A stretch of 64,000 nucleotides of DNA from Oscillospiraceae bacterium (GCA_017516065.1 JAFWDQ010000006.1:1-64000); one strand, 5' to 3'; shown: positions 1 to 8,429, numbered from the stretch's first letter. Translations and numbers: made by a program. Notes: a model not told the origin generated them from the letters alone.

Positions 1-528
1 AGGGGCGCCGTCGGCGGAGACGGTGAAGGGGAAGGCCTCCTCTTCTTCCGGAACGAAGGCGACGGCATAGAGAGTCTCCGAGTTCCAGTCGCTGTCATAG
101 GGGGTCTGGACCCGGACGAAACAGGAGAAATCGTCGCTGCTTACAGTGGCGGAAGCCTCACCGGTCTGACCATTGTCGGCGTAGCCTTCCTCGTTGGCGG
201 ACAGGTCGACGACATAGACGCCGTCGGCATCATAGAGATAGGCGATGCGGAGATCATCTCCGAAGTCAAGGGTCACGGAGGCCGTGTCGGTGGGGAGGGT
301 GACGGTATAGAGATCCACGGACTTTTCCACCGGGACATATTTGTCGCTGTCGGGGTCATAAACGTAGTCGGTGTAGATATAGCCGTTCTCCTCAAAATCG
401 GTAACGGTACCGTCTGAGACGGAGAAGGGCACTTCTTCCGGCTCCGCCGCCATGGCGCCTGCCGGAAGCAGGGTCAGCACCAGCGCCAGAGCCAGCAGCA
501 GAGCAAACCATTTTCGCATCTGTTTCAT
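1..528 (-). CDS. Secreted protein of unknown function, cut by the left edge, downstream of a cobalamin riboswitch
   Basis: Reading from an ATG at 528 (GGAGG, 7 nt away), 176 codons stay open to the window edge. Residues 1-27 form a classic signal peptide: MKQMRKW, a hydrophobic leucine/alanine run, then a cleavage region ending AMA-AE. The mature part is acidic and rich in Asp, Tyr, Val and Thr (for example LYTVTLPTDTASVTLDFGDD and IAYLYDADG), like extracellular beta-sandwich modules of Clostridia. I do not recognise a catalytic motif. The leader upstream is a cobalamin riboswitch, so the protein is probably made when B12 is scarce. An extracellular role in cobalamin capture or uptake is an inference; the C-terminus and any surface anchor lie outside the window. 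Confidence 0.85.
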   Translation of the reverse strand, partial: MKQMRKWFALLLALALVLTLLPAGAMAAEPEEVPFSVSDGTVTDFEENGYIYTDYVYDPDSDKYVPVEKSVDLYTVTLPTDTASVTLDFGDDLRIAYLYDADGVYVVDLSANEEGYADNGQTGEASATVSSDDFSCFVRVQTPYDSDWNSETLYAVAFVPEEEEAFPFTVSADGAP

Positions 529-569
529 TCTATAACCTCCTGTTTTGCCGCATCGGTCCTCCGGAAGAG

Positions 570-604
570 AAAAAACGTGGCGGAGCCAAACGCTCCGTCA
601 CGTC
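570..604 (-). terminator. Rho-independent terminator, expression platform of the cobalamin riboswitch
   Basis: On the minus strand a GC-rich stem (arms CGTGACGGAGC and GCTCCGCCACG, 576-602) is followed by six T residues at 570-575. It lies between the aptamer and the Shine-Dalgarno of the secreted protein, as expected for a B12-controlled transcription terminator. Confidence 0.8.
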
Positions 605-609
605 CGTCT

Positions 610-850
610 TTTCACATGACCAATCAGCCCGGCGGGGTCGTCCCCAGCGGGCGTCTCTGTGCCTCGTCGGCCTTCCGGCTCATGCATTGGGGAGCGCGGC
701 TCCTGCGGCGGCTCTCCTACCTTCTCGGATCTCTCCAATGGCCGGCTCACGCCGCGGAGAACAGCCTCCTGCATTTACGGCTGCGGGTACAGCGCCGGAC
801 TCCAACCGGCTTTCCTCATCCCGGCGCCTGCCGGAGGGCAGTCTTCACGC
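610..850 (-). promoter_or_regulatory. Cobalamin (B12) riboswitch
   Basis: The minus strand carries the cobalamin-riboswitch core. Going downstream there is GAGGAAAGCCGGTTGGAGTC, then the near-invariant CGCTGTACCCGCAGCCGTAA (about 781-826), and the later GAGCCGG / GAGAAGG segment (about 695-735). These match the conserved B12-box segments of the family in order and spacing. A terminator follows at 570-604. Boundaries are approximate. Confidence 0.85.
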
Positions 851-867
851 GGGACACGATGCAGCAT

Positions 868-911
868 ATTATATTTTTTCCTATTATCGCATCGGGACCG
901 CCAAAAGTCAA
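868..911 (-). promoter_or_regulatory. Promoter for the B12-riboswitch transcript
   Basis: On the minus strand TTGACT (906-911) is followed after 17 nt by GATAAT (883-888). A second TATAAT (868-873) lies further downstream. Either -10 puts the transcript start just upstream of the aptamer. Confidence 0.55.
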
Positions 912-1028
912 CGGCGTTTTTCCTCCGGGCCCCGTTGAGACCCTTTTTTTCCAAAGGGTGTGGAAAAACGGCGCGATCTGCGTTATAATGGAAAAAAACG
1001 TATCGTGTTCGGAGGGAGGCGGCTTTTT

Positions 1029-1652
1029 ATGGAGGAAATGGTGCGCAGCATCGGCTTTGTCTGCCCGGAGTGCGGTGCTCCGGAGCAGCGGCAGCTGAGC
1101 GTATTCGCGTTCTCCGGAGGCATGACAGAGGTACACTGCCGCCGCTGCGGGAAGTCCAAAACGAAGATCATTCGCAACGGGGATCGGATCCTGATTACGA
1201 CGCCCTGCATCATCTGCAACGAGCGGCACACCGTCATGTGCTCCGCCCACGATTTTCTGTATGAGCCCATCCTGGCGTTTTCCTGCGTCAATTCCGGGCT
1301 GGACTGCTGTTATGTGGGCCGGGAGGATATCGTGAAAATGGGCCTGCACAAGCTGATCGATATCCTCAACGCCGCCGGCGACGAGGCCGAGCAGAAGGCA
1401 AACAGGACGGTGCTGAAGGAGACCATCCTCTTCGAGGCGATGCTCCAGATCTCCGACCGGATGGACCGGAACAAGGTCCGCTGTGAGTGCGGCGCCGAGG
1501 CCTGGGACGTGGACGTCCGGGGCGGCAATATCGATATTATCTGCGGCAGCTGCCGGGGCAGGCTCCGCCTGACCGCAGTCACCATGGAGGATCTGGAGGA
1601 GATCTCCGCCATGGAGGAGCTGTGCATTCCGAAGGGGGAGGGTGACCGATGA
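1029..1652 (+). CDS. Zinc-ribbon protein of unknown function
   Basis: 207 residues from the ATG at 1029, chosen because GGAGGG precedes it and a TATAAT box (984-989) lies just upstream of that; longer in-frame starts would overlap the promoter. The protein has a series of CxxC pairs: CPECG near residue 10, CRRCG near 36, CIICN near 54, and CECG and CGSC in the last third. It probably binds two or more structural zinc ions. A mostly helical middle segment separates the ribbons. It overlaps the acyl-ACP thioesterase gene by 4 nt (ATGA), so the two are probably translationally coupled. I cannot name a family or function; nucleic-acid or protein binding is plausible for a zinc ribbon but unproved. 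Confidence 0.75.
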   Translation: MEEMVRSIGFVCPECGAPEQRQLSVFAFSGGMTEVHCRRCGKSKTKIIRNGDRILITTPCIICNERHTVMCSAHDFLYEPILAFSCVNSGLDCCYVGREDIVKMGLHKLIDILNAAGDEAEQKANRTVLKETILFEAMLQISDRMDRNKVRCECGAEAWDVDVRGGNIDIICGSCRGRLRLTAVTMEDLEEISAMEELCIPKGEGDR

Positions 1653-2422
1653 AGAGCTTCTGGAAGCAGCGCTATATCGTCGATACCAGAGCCGCGGACG
1701 TGTTCGGATACTGCAAGCCGTCCTTTCTGATGGGCGCGCTGCAGGAGACCTCCGCGGAGCATATGTGGTACCATAAGTGCGGCCGGATCCATCTGGAGGA
1801 GATGGGCTATGCCTGGATCATGGCCAAGCAGGAGTATCGGTTGACCCGGCCCATCTTCGCCGACGAGACCCTGGAGGTCCGCAGCTGTATGCGCAAGCCG
1901 GGGCTGGCCTCTGTTTACCGTGACTTTGAGATCTATGCCTCAGGGGAGCTGTGCGGCACCGCCAGCAACGAGTGGTCCATCATCGACATCGAGGGCCGCC
2001 GTATCGTCAAGCTGACCACCGTTGAGCCGCTGATGGCCATGCCCAACGCCGCCCTGTCCGAGGAAAAGCTGGGCCGCATCCGGCCCCCGGTGCCCATGAC
2101 GGAGTGGGGCAGACGCACGGTCTGCTACAGCGACTGCGACAGCAACGTCCATCTCAACAACACCCGCTACGGTGATTTCGTCTGCGACGCCATGGAATAT
2201 CAGAACTGTGAGGGTTGGATCGACCGGTTCTTCATCCAGTTCCACCGGGAGGTCCGCATCGGGGAGCACGTGCTCATGCGCACCGGACACCAGGACGACC
2301 TGTTCTGGGTGGAGAGCGTCAACGACAACGGACGTCCCTGCTTTGCCGCCGAGCTTCACATTGCACCGCCCTGGACCGGTCCGACGGTCCGCCGGACGGA
2401 GCCGCTGGAAGAGGCGGACTGA
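1649..2422 (+). CDS. Acyl-ACP thioesterase family protein (double hotdog)
   Basis: 257 residues, the normal size of bacterial acyl-ACP thioesterases (PF01643). These release fatty acids from acyl carrier protein in the cytosol. Two hotdog repeats can be seen: the N-terminal one begins with a substrate-binding segment (FGYCKPSFLMGALQE), and the C-terminal one contains CDSNVHLNNTRYGDF at about residues 161-175, the family Asn-x-His-x-x-Asn active-site signature. The start overlaps the preceding stop by 4 nt. The gene ends at a strong bidirectional terminator. The family is clear; chain-length specificity cannot be read from sequence. Confidence 0.85.
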   Translation: MKSFWKQRYIVDTRAADVFGYCKPSFLMGALQETSAEHMWYHKCGRIHLEEMGYAWIMAKQEYRLTRPIFADETLEVRSCMRKPGLASVYRDFEIYASGELCGTASNEWSIIDIEGRRIVKLTTVEPLMAMPNAALSEEKLGRIRPPVPMTEWGRRTVCYSDCDSNVHLNNTRYGDFVCDAMEYQNCEGWIDRFFIQFHREVRIGEHVLMRTGHQDDLFWVESVNDNGRPCFAAELHIAPPWTGPTVRRTEPLEEAD

Positions 2423-2436
2423 ATTTAAAAATAAAC

Positions 2437-2475
2437 AGCGGCCCGGGCAGTTTTCTGCCCGGGCCGCTTTGTTTA
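2437..2475. terminator. Bidirectional terminator between the thioesterase and spoVAC
   Basis: Perfect stem AGCGGCCCGGGCAG / CTGCCCGGGCCGCT (2437-2468), with T-rich tracts on the downstream side for both strands. It serves the two converging genes. Confidence 0.9.
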
Positions 2476-2916
2476 TGCAGTTCCCAATAGTACCAGCACG
2501 ATGCCGTACACCACGCCGGACACCGTGCCATAGACGATGACAGGCCCTGCGATGAGGAACATCTTCGCCGCCATGCCGGTGATAAAGCCCTCGGATTTGA
2601 AGTCGATGGCAGGGGAGACGATGGCGTTGGCAAACCCCGTCACGGGGACCAGCGTACCGGCGCCGGCATGCTTGGCCAGACGGTCATACAGCCCCAGACC
2701 GGTGAACAGAGCGCTGAGAAAGATCAGCGTCACGGTCACCGCCGTTCCGGCATCCGACTCGGACATCCCCGCCGACATATAAAGCTCCGACAGGAGCTGC
2801 CCCAGTACGCAGACGGCGCCGCCCACTATGAAGGCCAGCGCCGTATTCTTTGCCAGGGGAGAGCTGCGCTCCCGCTCCTTTTTCCGAACATACTGCAGAT
2901 ACGCCTCGTTGGTCAT
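2473..2916 (-). CDS. spoVAC: Stage V sporulation protein AC
   Basis: 147 residues, the usual SpoVAC length, with about four membrane segments. It has the family signatures LSALFTGLGLYDRLAKHAGAG and VPVTGFANAIVSPAIDFKSE in the middle. SpoVA proteins form the inner spore-membrane channel that moves calcium dipicolinate into the forespore and releases it on germination. spoVAC is normally next to spoVAD and spoVAE (or VAEb); here neither is adjacent, so those partners must lie elsewhere. Its presence suggests a spore-former. Confidence 0.9.
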   Translation of the reverse strand: MTNEAYLQYVRKKERERSSPLAKNTALAFIVGGAVCVLGQLLSELYMSAGMSESDAGTAVTVTLIFLSALFTGLGLYDRLAKHAGAGTLVPVTGFANAIVSPAIDFKSEGFITGMAAKMFLIAGPVIVYGTVSGVVYGIVLVLLGTA

Positions 2917-2968
2917 CTCCGCGCCCCCTTTTGCCGGTAGTATGTCCGGAAACGGGTGCGGAGATACG

Positions 2969-3847
2969 TCACACGCCGGTGAGGTCGAAGGCGGGGATCA
3001 TCTCCGTGGTGGCGGCGTCCGGCTCCTGGAGATACCCGTTGGTGAAGCCGCAGGCCTCCAGATAGGCGGCGGCGGCCCGGTATTCCGATTTCCGGATCCG
3101 GCGGGCCATGTCCGGCATGGTCAGCGCCCGGCCCAGAGGCACATACTGGCTCATGAGGGAGAAGAGGATATCCTCCGGCGGACAGATTTCCCGGACCCTG
3201 TCGATGACGGCCTTCGTATTCTCCAGCTTTCCCGGCAGCAGCAGATGCCGTACCAGAACACCCCGCCGGAGCAGGCCGTCCTCCGTCAGAACACAGGGCC
3301 CCGTCTGCCGCAGCATCTCGGACAGAGCCTCTGCCGCACGGTCCGGGTAGTCCGCCGCCCCGGACAGCCGTTGAGCCAGAGCCGGATCGGCGTACTTGAA
3401 GTCCGGCAGATAGATCTGCACCTTGCCCTCCAGCAGCCGCAGGGCGTCGACGGACTCATAGCCGCTGCTGTTCCACACCACGGGGACGGAGGGAGAGTGT
3501 TCCAGAGCCTCGGCGATGGCGGGGATGAAGTGGGTCCCGGTGACGAGATTGATGTTGTGGGCCCCCAGGGCCTCCAATTCGGAAAAGATCTCCCGGAGCC
3601 GCGCCGCGGTGACGGGCCGTCCCGCGCCGCCGTGGGAGATGATCTCATTCTGACAGAAGCAGCAGCGGAGATTGCAGCCGGAGAAAAAGACCGTGCCGGA
3701 GCCCCGGGTGCCGCTGATGCAGGGTTCCTCGCCGAAATGGAGAGCGGCCCGTGCCACCACGGGCAGGGCAGGCTGATTGCAGAAGCCGCCGGCGGTATTC
3801 TCCGTCCGCGTTGCCCCGCACTGCCGGGGACAGAGTATACAGATCAC
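2969..3847 (-). CDS. PflX-like radical SAM protein (COG1313 type)
   Basis: 292 residues from a GTG at 3847 that overlaps the mutY stop (GTGA). The ORF is open further upstream, but that stretch is mutY in another frame. The protein starts with a Cys motif, CILCPRQCG, followed by ISGTRGSGTVFFSGC and the radical SAM cluster CNLRCCFCQN (CxxxCxxC) near residue 65. This is the layout of the PflX family, annotated by homology to pyruvate-formate-lyase activating enzymes but with no settled substrate. No pyruvate formate lyase or glycyl-radical enzyme is nearby, so the PflA-type function is doubtful. It is the last gene of a four-gene coupled set. Confidence 0.85.
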   Translation of the reverse strand: MICILCPRQCGATRTENTAGGFCNQPALPVVARAALHFGEEPCISGTRGSGTVFFSGCNLRCCFCQNEIISHGGAGRPVTAARLREIFSELEALGAHNINLVTGTHFIPAIAEALEHSPSVPVVWNSSGYESVDALRLLEGKVQIYLPDFKYADPALAQRLSGAADYPDRAAEALSEMLRQTGPCVLTEDGLLRRGVLVRHLLLPGKLENTKAVIDRVREICPPEDILFSLMSQYVPLGRALTMPDMARRIRKSEYRAAAAYLEACGFTNGYLQEPDAATTEMIPAFDLTGV

Positions 3848-4893
3848 AGCGTACCCTCCCCCAGAACGGCGGTCACGGCGGGGGCGAAGGCCTGAAAGGC
3901 AGAGGGGACGGCAAACTCCCGGCGCAGAGCCCGGGCGTCGGCCCACTGCCAGCCCTCCGGCAGACGTTCTGTCTCCGTCTCGCCGGAAAAGGCGGTCATG
4001 TGCCACTCTACGTGGGTGAACACGTGCTTTCCGGTGCCGGCCTTCGTCAGCGCGGCCCGGATCCCCCAGCGGGAAAGAGCGTCCTCTGCCGGGGCAGGCT
4101 CGTTGGGATACTCCCACAGTCCCGCCAGCAGGCCCGTCTCCGGCCGCCGCCGCAGAGCGACACAGCCGTTATGAAACAGCAGGAATACGACCCGCTCCTC
4201 GATCCGCCGGGGACGGTTTTTGGACCGCACCGGCAGCTCCTCAGTCCGTTTTTCCAGATGGGCCCGGCAGAATGCCGCCGCCGGACAGCGGTCGCAGAGG
4301 GGGGCGCCGTTGGGAAGGCACACCAGTGCCCCCAGCTCCATCAGCGCCTGATTGAAGGCCCCGGGCATATCCCCGGGGATCACCTGGGCCAGAGCCTGCC
4401 GGTACTGCCGCCGCAGGGCCGGAGAGCGGATGTCCGTATCGTTGCCGGTGAGCCGGGCCAGCACCCGCATGACGTTGCCGTCCACGGCGGGCGCCGGCTG
4501 TCCGAAGGCGATGGAGGCGATGGCCCCTGCGGTATATTCGCCCACCCCGGGGAGGGAGAGTAGCGTGTCGTAGTCCGAGGGAAAGACGCCGCCGAAATCG
4601 CGGCAGATGGTCTGCGCGGCCTTCTGCAGGTTTCGGGCCCGGTTGTAGTACCCCAGCCCCTGCCACAGTTTCAGCAGCGTATCCTCCTCCGCCTCCGCCA
4701 GCGCCAGCACGTCCGGCAGGCGCTCCATGAAGCGTTCATAGTGCTCCAGCACCGCCGCCACACGGGTCTGCTGGAGCATGATCTCCGACACCAGCACGTG
4801 ATAGGGGGTGGGATCACTGCGCCAGGGCAGGGTCCGGGCGTTCTCCCGGTACCACAGCAGCAGCGGCAGGGGCAGCTGCGTCAGAGGCGTCAC
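3844..4893 (-). CDS. mutY: A/G-specific adenine DNA glycosylase MutY
   Basis: 349 residues, full length. MutY removes adenine mispaired with 8-oxoguanine. Visible features: catalytic Glu37 in SEIMLQQTRV; the helix-hairpin-helix LPGVGEYTAGAIAS with the catalytic Asp in PAVDGNVMRV; four iron-sulfur-cluster cysteines (CLPNGAPLCDRC and FC); and a C-terminal NUDIX-like 8-oxoG-reading domain (about 225-349). The GTG start overlaps the upstream SDR stop by 4 nt, and the 3' end overlaps the radical SAM gene, so translation is coupled on both sides. Confidence 0.95.
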   Translation of the reverse strand: MTPLTQLPLPLLLWYRENARTLPWRSDPTPYHVLVSEIMLQQTRVAAVLEHYERFMERLPDVLALAEAEEDTLLKLWQGLGYYNRARNLQKAAQTICRDFGGVFPSDYDTLLSLPGVGEYTAGAIASIAFGQPAPAVDGNVMRVLARLTGNDTDIRSPALRRQYRQALAQVIPGDMPGAFNQALMELGALVCLPNGAPLCDRCPAAAFCRAHLEKRTEELPVRSKNRPRRIEERVVFLLFHNGCVALRRRPETGLLAGLWEYPNEPAPAEDALSRWGIRAALTKAGTGKHVFTHVEWHMTAFSGETETERLPEGWQWADARALRREFAVPSAFQAFAPAVTAVLGEGTL

Positions 4894-5615
4894 AGGACCA
4901 TCCCCCCGTTGGGGCTGAGGACCTGACCGGTAAGATACCCCGCCTCCGGTGAGCAGAGCCAGCGGATGGCGGCGGCGATCTCCTCCGGCCGCCCCAGACG
5001 GCCCAGAGGGATCTCCCGGATCAGCTGCGCGCGGTCCTCCTCAGAGAGCTCAGAGAGCATATCCGTGTCAACAGCGCCGGGCGCCACGCAGTTGACGGTG
5101 ATGCCGCTGGGCGCAAGCTCCATGGCCAGAGACCTGGTCATGGCGATGACCGCCCCTTTTGTGGCGGAGTAGGCCGCCTCGCAGGAGGCCCCGGAGATGC
5201 CCCACATGGAGGACACGGTGACGATGCGCCCGGCCTTCCGCCGGAGCATATAGGGCAGCACCGCCCGGATGCAGCGGTGCATTCCAGCGGCATTCACGTC
5301 GAACAGCTCCGCCCAGTCCTCATCGGTGCAGTTCTGGATCAGACCCGGCCGGGAGATACCGGCGTTGCAGACGAGAGCGTCCGGAGGACCGAAGGACCGC
5401 ACCGTCTCGGCCATGGCGGCTTCCACCGCCGCCGTGTCCCGGACGTCGGCCCGGAGAGCCAGAACAGGCAAACCTTCCAGCTCCCGGACCAGAGCCTCTG
5501 CGGCTCCGAACTGGTTTACATAACTAAATACCACGTTCCAGCCCTCCTGTGCGAAGAGCCGAACGGCGGCGGCGCCGATGCCGCGGCTTCCGCCGGAGAT
5601 AAAGACAGTACTCAT
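4890..5615 (-). CDS. FabG-like short-chain dehydrogenase/reductase
   Basis: 241 residues, typical classical SDR. The NAD(P)-binding turn GGSRGIG is at the N-terminus, NAG is near residue 86, catalytic Ser is in TVSSMWG and the YxxxK pair in AYSATKGA near residue 151. The C-terminal GYLTGQVLSPNGG is typical of 3-oxoacyl-ACP reductases. No other fatty-acid-synthesis gene is adjacent, so the true substrate is uncertain. It overlaps the upstream phosphatase gene and the downstream mutY by 4 nt each. Confidence 0.85.
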   Translation of the reverse strand: MSTVFISGGSRGIGAAAVRLFAQEGWNVVFSYVNQFGAAEALVRELEGLPVLALRADVRDTAAVEAAMAETVRSFGPPDALVCNAGISRPGLIQNCTDEDWAELFDVNAAGMHRCIRAVLPYMLRRKAGRIVTVSSMWGISGASCEAAYSATKGAVIAMTRSLAMELAPSGITVNCVAPGAVDTDMLSELSEEDRAQLIREIPLGRLGRPEEIAAAIRWLCSPEAGYLTGQVLSPNGGMVL

Positions 5616-6259
5616 ACATCCGCCTCCCAGAAGGCCCCGTTCCCGGAGGGAACGTCAAGATGGCCCGTGTCGTTGAGCAGCAGCAGCTTGGCCGGTGCCG
5701 AAGGCTCCCACCGCAGGATGGACAGACTGGCATTGTCCAGATCGAAAAGACGGCAGTAGGCGAGGGGCAGGTCCAGCAGCGCGAAGATCAGGGCCTTGAG
5801 ACTCAGCCCGTGAGCCACCACCGCGGCGTCGCCCTCTACATTCGCCAGCAGGGGAGTCAGCGCAGCAGACGTCCGCCGACCCACGGCCCGGAGACACTCG
5901 CCCTCGGGGGCCGCCGCGTCGGGGTCCCCGGACAGCCAGTGCCGGAGGGCGCCGCCCTCGGGACCGGACAGAAGCTCCGGCACGGGACGGCCGGCCCAGA
6001 GACCCATGTCAATCTCCTCCAGACCCGGCAGAGGCTCGCTGGTCAGGCCCATGGCCGCTGCGATCTGATCCGCCGTAACGGAGGCCCGCTGCAGGGGACT
6101 GCACCAGAGCCGGGTCACGCCGGTCACGCCGGCCATACGGCCGGCCAGCTGACGGGCCTGACGCAGACCGGTCTCGTTGAGGGGCATATCCAGACGGCCC
6201 TGAAACCGATGCTCCCGGTTCCATACGGTCTCGCCGTGCCGGATGAGATAGAGCAGCAT
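5612..6259 (-). CDS. Histidine phosphatase family protein (phosphoglycerate-mutase-like)
   Basis: 215 residues from the ATG at 6259, which has GGAGG 10 nt upstream. Longer in-frame starts would run into the jag terminator. The RHG motif LIRHGETVWN at the N-terminus carries the phospho-accepting His. The second catalytic His is in VVAHGLSLKAL (about residue 147), and Glu in LEEIDMGLWAG. Relatives include alpha-ribazole phosphatase (CobC), cofactor-dependent phosphoglycerate mutase and broad phosphatases; substrate cannot be fixed here. First gene of the overlapping set with the SDR, mutY and PflX-like genes. Confidence 0.85.
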   Translation of the reverse strand: MLLYLIRHGETVWNREHRFQGRLDMPLNETGLRQARQLAGRMAGVTGVTRLWCSPLQRASVTADQIAAAMGLTSEPLPGLEEIDMGLWAGRPVPELLSGPEGGALRHWLSGDPDAAAPEGECLRAVGRRTSAALTPLLANVEGDAAVVAHGLSLKALIFALLDLPLAYCRLFDLDNASLSILRWEPSAPAKLLLLNDTGHLDVPSGNGAFWEADV

Positions 6260-6344
6260 GACAGTCAAACCTCCTACAGACGGAAAAGCCTCGCAATGTT
6301 TGCGGCGCGCCGAAAAGCCCGGGGCCGCGGATCTTCGGTGATAT

Positions 6345-6380
6345 GGCAAACGGGCGGACGGCGTCTGCCGTCCGCCCGTA
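6345..6380 (-). terminator. Terminator after jag
   Basis: Perfect stem CGGGCGGACGGC / GCCGTCCGCCCG (6351-6378), 20 nt past the jag stop on the minus strand, followed by TTTGCC. It separates the rpmH-jag operon from the histidine phosphatase set. Confidence 0.75.
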
Positions 6381-6399
6381 AGAGTGAACGATATCACGA

Positions 6400-7233
6400 T
6401 CAGGCGAAGGGAGTGTGGGGGCCGCCCTTGCTGAAGGCCACCACGATGCGGCGGTTGGGCTCGGTGCCCTGGGAGTAAGTGACGATGTTCTCCCAGTCCT
6501 GCAGCGCCGTATGGATGACGTGGCGCTCATAGGCGTTCATGGGCTCCAGGGTGATGTTCTTGCGGTACTTCGTCACCTTCATGCCCACCTTCTCCGCCAG
6601 TCGGCAGAGGGATGCTTCTCGCTTCTGACGATAGTTCTCCGCATCGATATGGATGCGCACCCGCTTTTCCTGACTCAGATTCACGGAATGGGTAGTGAGC
6701 TGCTGGATGGCGTCCAGGGTTTCGCCCCGGCGGCCGATGAGCTGGCCCAGACGGCTGCCCACCAGATTGACCTGATAGCTGCCGTCCTCCTTCATGGAGA
6801 TTTCGGGGGTGGCGTCGTTGCCCATATGGGCCAGAAGTCCCTCCAGGTAGGTGCGGATGTGCTGGACCACAGGAGAGTCCTCCTGCGCCGCTGCGGCAGC
6901 TGCAGCAGGGGCGGACTCCGGCGCAGGCTTGGGCTGTGCCGCAGGTTTGGGCTGCGGTGCAGACTTGCGTTCCGCAGCGGGCTTAGGCTGCGGTGCGGGC
7001 TTCGACTCGGGCCTCGGGGCAGAGACAGGCTTCGGCTCCGGAACGGGTTCCGGGTCGGGGACCTCATAGCTGACTTTGATCTTGGCAGGGGAGGAGCCGA
7101 TGCCGAGGAAACCGCTCTTGGCACGCTCCAGGATCTCCACAGAGACGGAATCCCGGTCCAGCCGCAGTTGACGCAGGGCAGAAATTACGGCTTCTTCCTC
7201 TGTCTTACCTGTTGATTCGATCCATTTAATCAT
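6400..7233 (-). CDS. jag: Jag / KhpB RNA-binding protein
   Basis: 277 residues. The N-terminal Jag domain (about 1-55, containing AKSGFLGIGSSPAKIKV) is followed by a low-complexity linker rich in Pro, Lys, Ala and Glu (about 58-115), then a KH domain with RLGQLIGRRGETLDAIQ and a C-terminal R3H domain. Jag (SpoIIIJ-associated protein, KhpB/EloR) binds RNA and influences cell elongation and division. It sits 11 nt after yidC, its standard position. The linker is longer and more repetitive than in Bacillus, so its exact length may vary between strains. Confidence 0.95.
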   Translation of the reverse strand: MIKWIESTGKTEEEAVISALRQLRLDRDSVSVEILERAKSGFLGIGSSPAKIKVSYEVPDPEPVPEPKPVSAPRPESKPAPQPKPAAERKSAPQPKPAAQPKPAPESAPAAAAAAAQEDSPVVQHIRTYLEGLLAHMGNDATPEISMKEDGSYQVNLVGSRLGQLIGRRGETLDAIQQLTTHSVNLSQEKRVRIHIDAENYRQKREASLCRLAEKVGMKVTKYRKNITLEPMNAYERHVIHTALQDWENIVTYSQGTEPNRRIVVAFSKGGPHTPFA

Positions 7234-7244
7234 GGTGATTCTCC

Positions 7245-8429
7245 TTATGGTTCCTCCGTATCGGAGGGAAGCTCCGGTGCGGAAGGATCGGCGTAGCGGT
7301 CGGGATCATAGGCGCGGCCCCGGGCATAGGGACGCGTGCCGACACGGCCCTTGTCGGAGGCGCTGGCGGACAGGCCGGCCTCTGAGGGCTTTTTCTTCTT
7401 CTGCGGCGGCTTTTTCTTTCCCTTCTGCTGTTTGAGCTCTTCGGCTCGTCTGGCGATCCGTTCGGCCCGAAGTTGTCGTGCTCGATCCGCCTCTGCGGCC
7501 TCACGTGCCGCACGGGCTTTTGCTTCCTCGATAAATTTAGCCTGCAGCCGCTTGCCGAGGATCTTCTCCTGCAGCGCCATAAGCAGGTTGTTGGCGATCC
7601 AGTAAATGCCGAGACCGGCAGGCATGACGAAGCCGATCCACAGGGAGATGATGGGCATGGTCCAGAGCATCTGCTTGCTGGCGTCGTCCGGAGAGGCCTT
7701 CTCCGGCTCCTTCTTCTTCTTGGAGGGCTTCTCCGTGGGATCCACGAAGGAGTTGGTCTTCATGGCTACCCGGGAGGAGATATAGGCGGTGACGGCGGAG
7801 AGGATGGGGATCAGGAACAGGCCGATGTACTGCCAGGAGAAGGAGCCGTATATCCAGAATTTCCATTGGGGGATCAGGGACATATCGAGCCCCAGGAAGT
7901 GGAAGTCGAAGTTGATCAGCTGGGGGACAAAGGAGGAGTAAAAGTCAAAGTCCTGCGAGACATACCGGGCCAGGACCAGTTCCTCATAGGTGCTCTGGCC
8001 GGTGATCGTGCCGCCGGTGGAGAGGACCAGCTGACGCACCACGTCGATCTGGGAGGACGTCAGATGCATCAGGTTGGTCATGGGCCGCCGGATAACGGCG
8101 TACAGGGCCAGCATGACGGGGAGCGGGATGATGCTCCATACGCAGCCGGCCATGGGCTTGACGTTCTCGCGCTTATAGAGCGCCTGCAGTTCGGCGCTGT
8201 AACGGGCCTGATCGTGAGCGTACTGCTTGCGCAGCTGCTTGACCTTGCTGTTGATCATGGCCATCCGCATCTGGCTCTTTTTGCCCTTGATCTGGAAGGC
8301 AAACAGGATCAGCTTGGCCAGCACGGCGAAGAGAATCAGCGCGACACCGTAGTTGCCGCACATATAGTACAGATGCAGGAAGACCCATCCGAAGGGTCGG
8401 ACGATCACATATTGCCACAAATAACTCAA
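7245..8429 (-). CDS. yidC: Membrane protein insertase YidC/OxaI
   Basis: 394 residues from a TTG at 8429. GGAGGGG lies 6 nt before that TTG; a start at the TTG at 8444 would place the gene start inside its own ribosome-binding site. YidC inserts membrane proteins alone or with SecYEG. Features: a first membrane segment (about 10-45), the charged cytoplasmic hairpin (KGKKSQMRMAMINSKVKQLR), further membrane segments, and a lysine/arginine/alanine-rich tail (about 290-390) that probably contacts the ribosome. In spore-formers this gene is also called spoIIIJ. It is longer than the Bacillus protein because of insertions in the middle and in the tail. Confidence 0.93.
   Translation of the reverse strand: MSYLWQYVIVRPFGWVFLHLYYMCGNYGVALILFAVLAKLILFAFQIKGKKSQMRMAMINSKVKQLRKQYAHDQARYSAELQALYKRENVKPMAGCVWSIIPLPVMLALYAVIRRPMTNLMHLTSSQIDVVRQLVLSTGGTITGQSTYEELVLARYVSQDFDFYSSFVPQLINFDFHFLGLDMSLIPQWKFWIYGSFSWQYIGLFLIPILSAVTAYISSRVAMKTNSFVDPTEKPSKKKKEPEKASPDDASKQMLWTMPIISLWIGFVMPAGLGIYWIANNLLMALQEKILGKRLQAKFIEEAKARAAREAAEADRARQLRAERIARRAEELKQQKGKKKPPQKKKKPSEAGLSASASDKGRVGTRPYARGRAYDPDRYADPSAPELPSDTEEP

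Noticed and set aside
577..1098. Overlapping plus-strand ORFs upstream of the zinc-ribbon gene
   Set aside because: They lie on the antisense strand of the cobalamin riboswitch; no motif or ribosome-binding site supports them.
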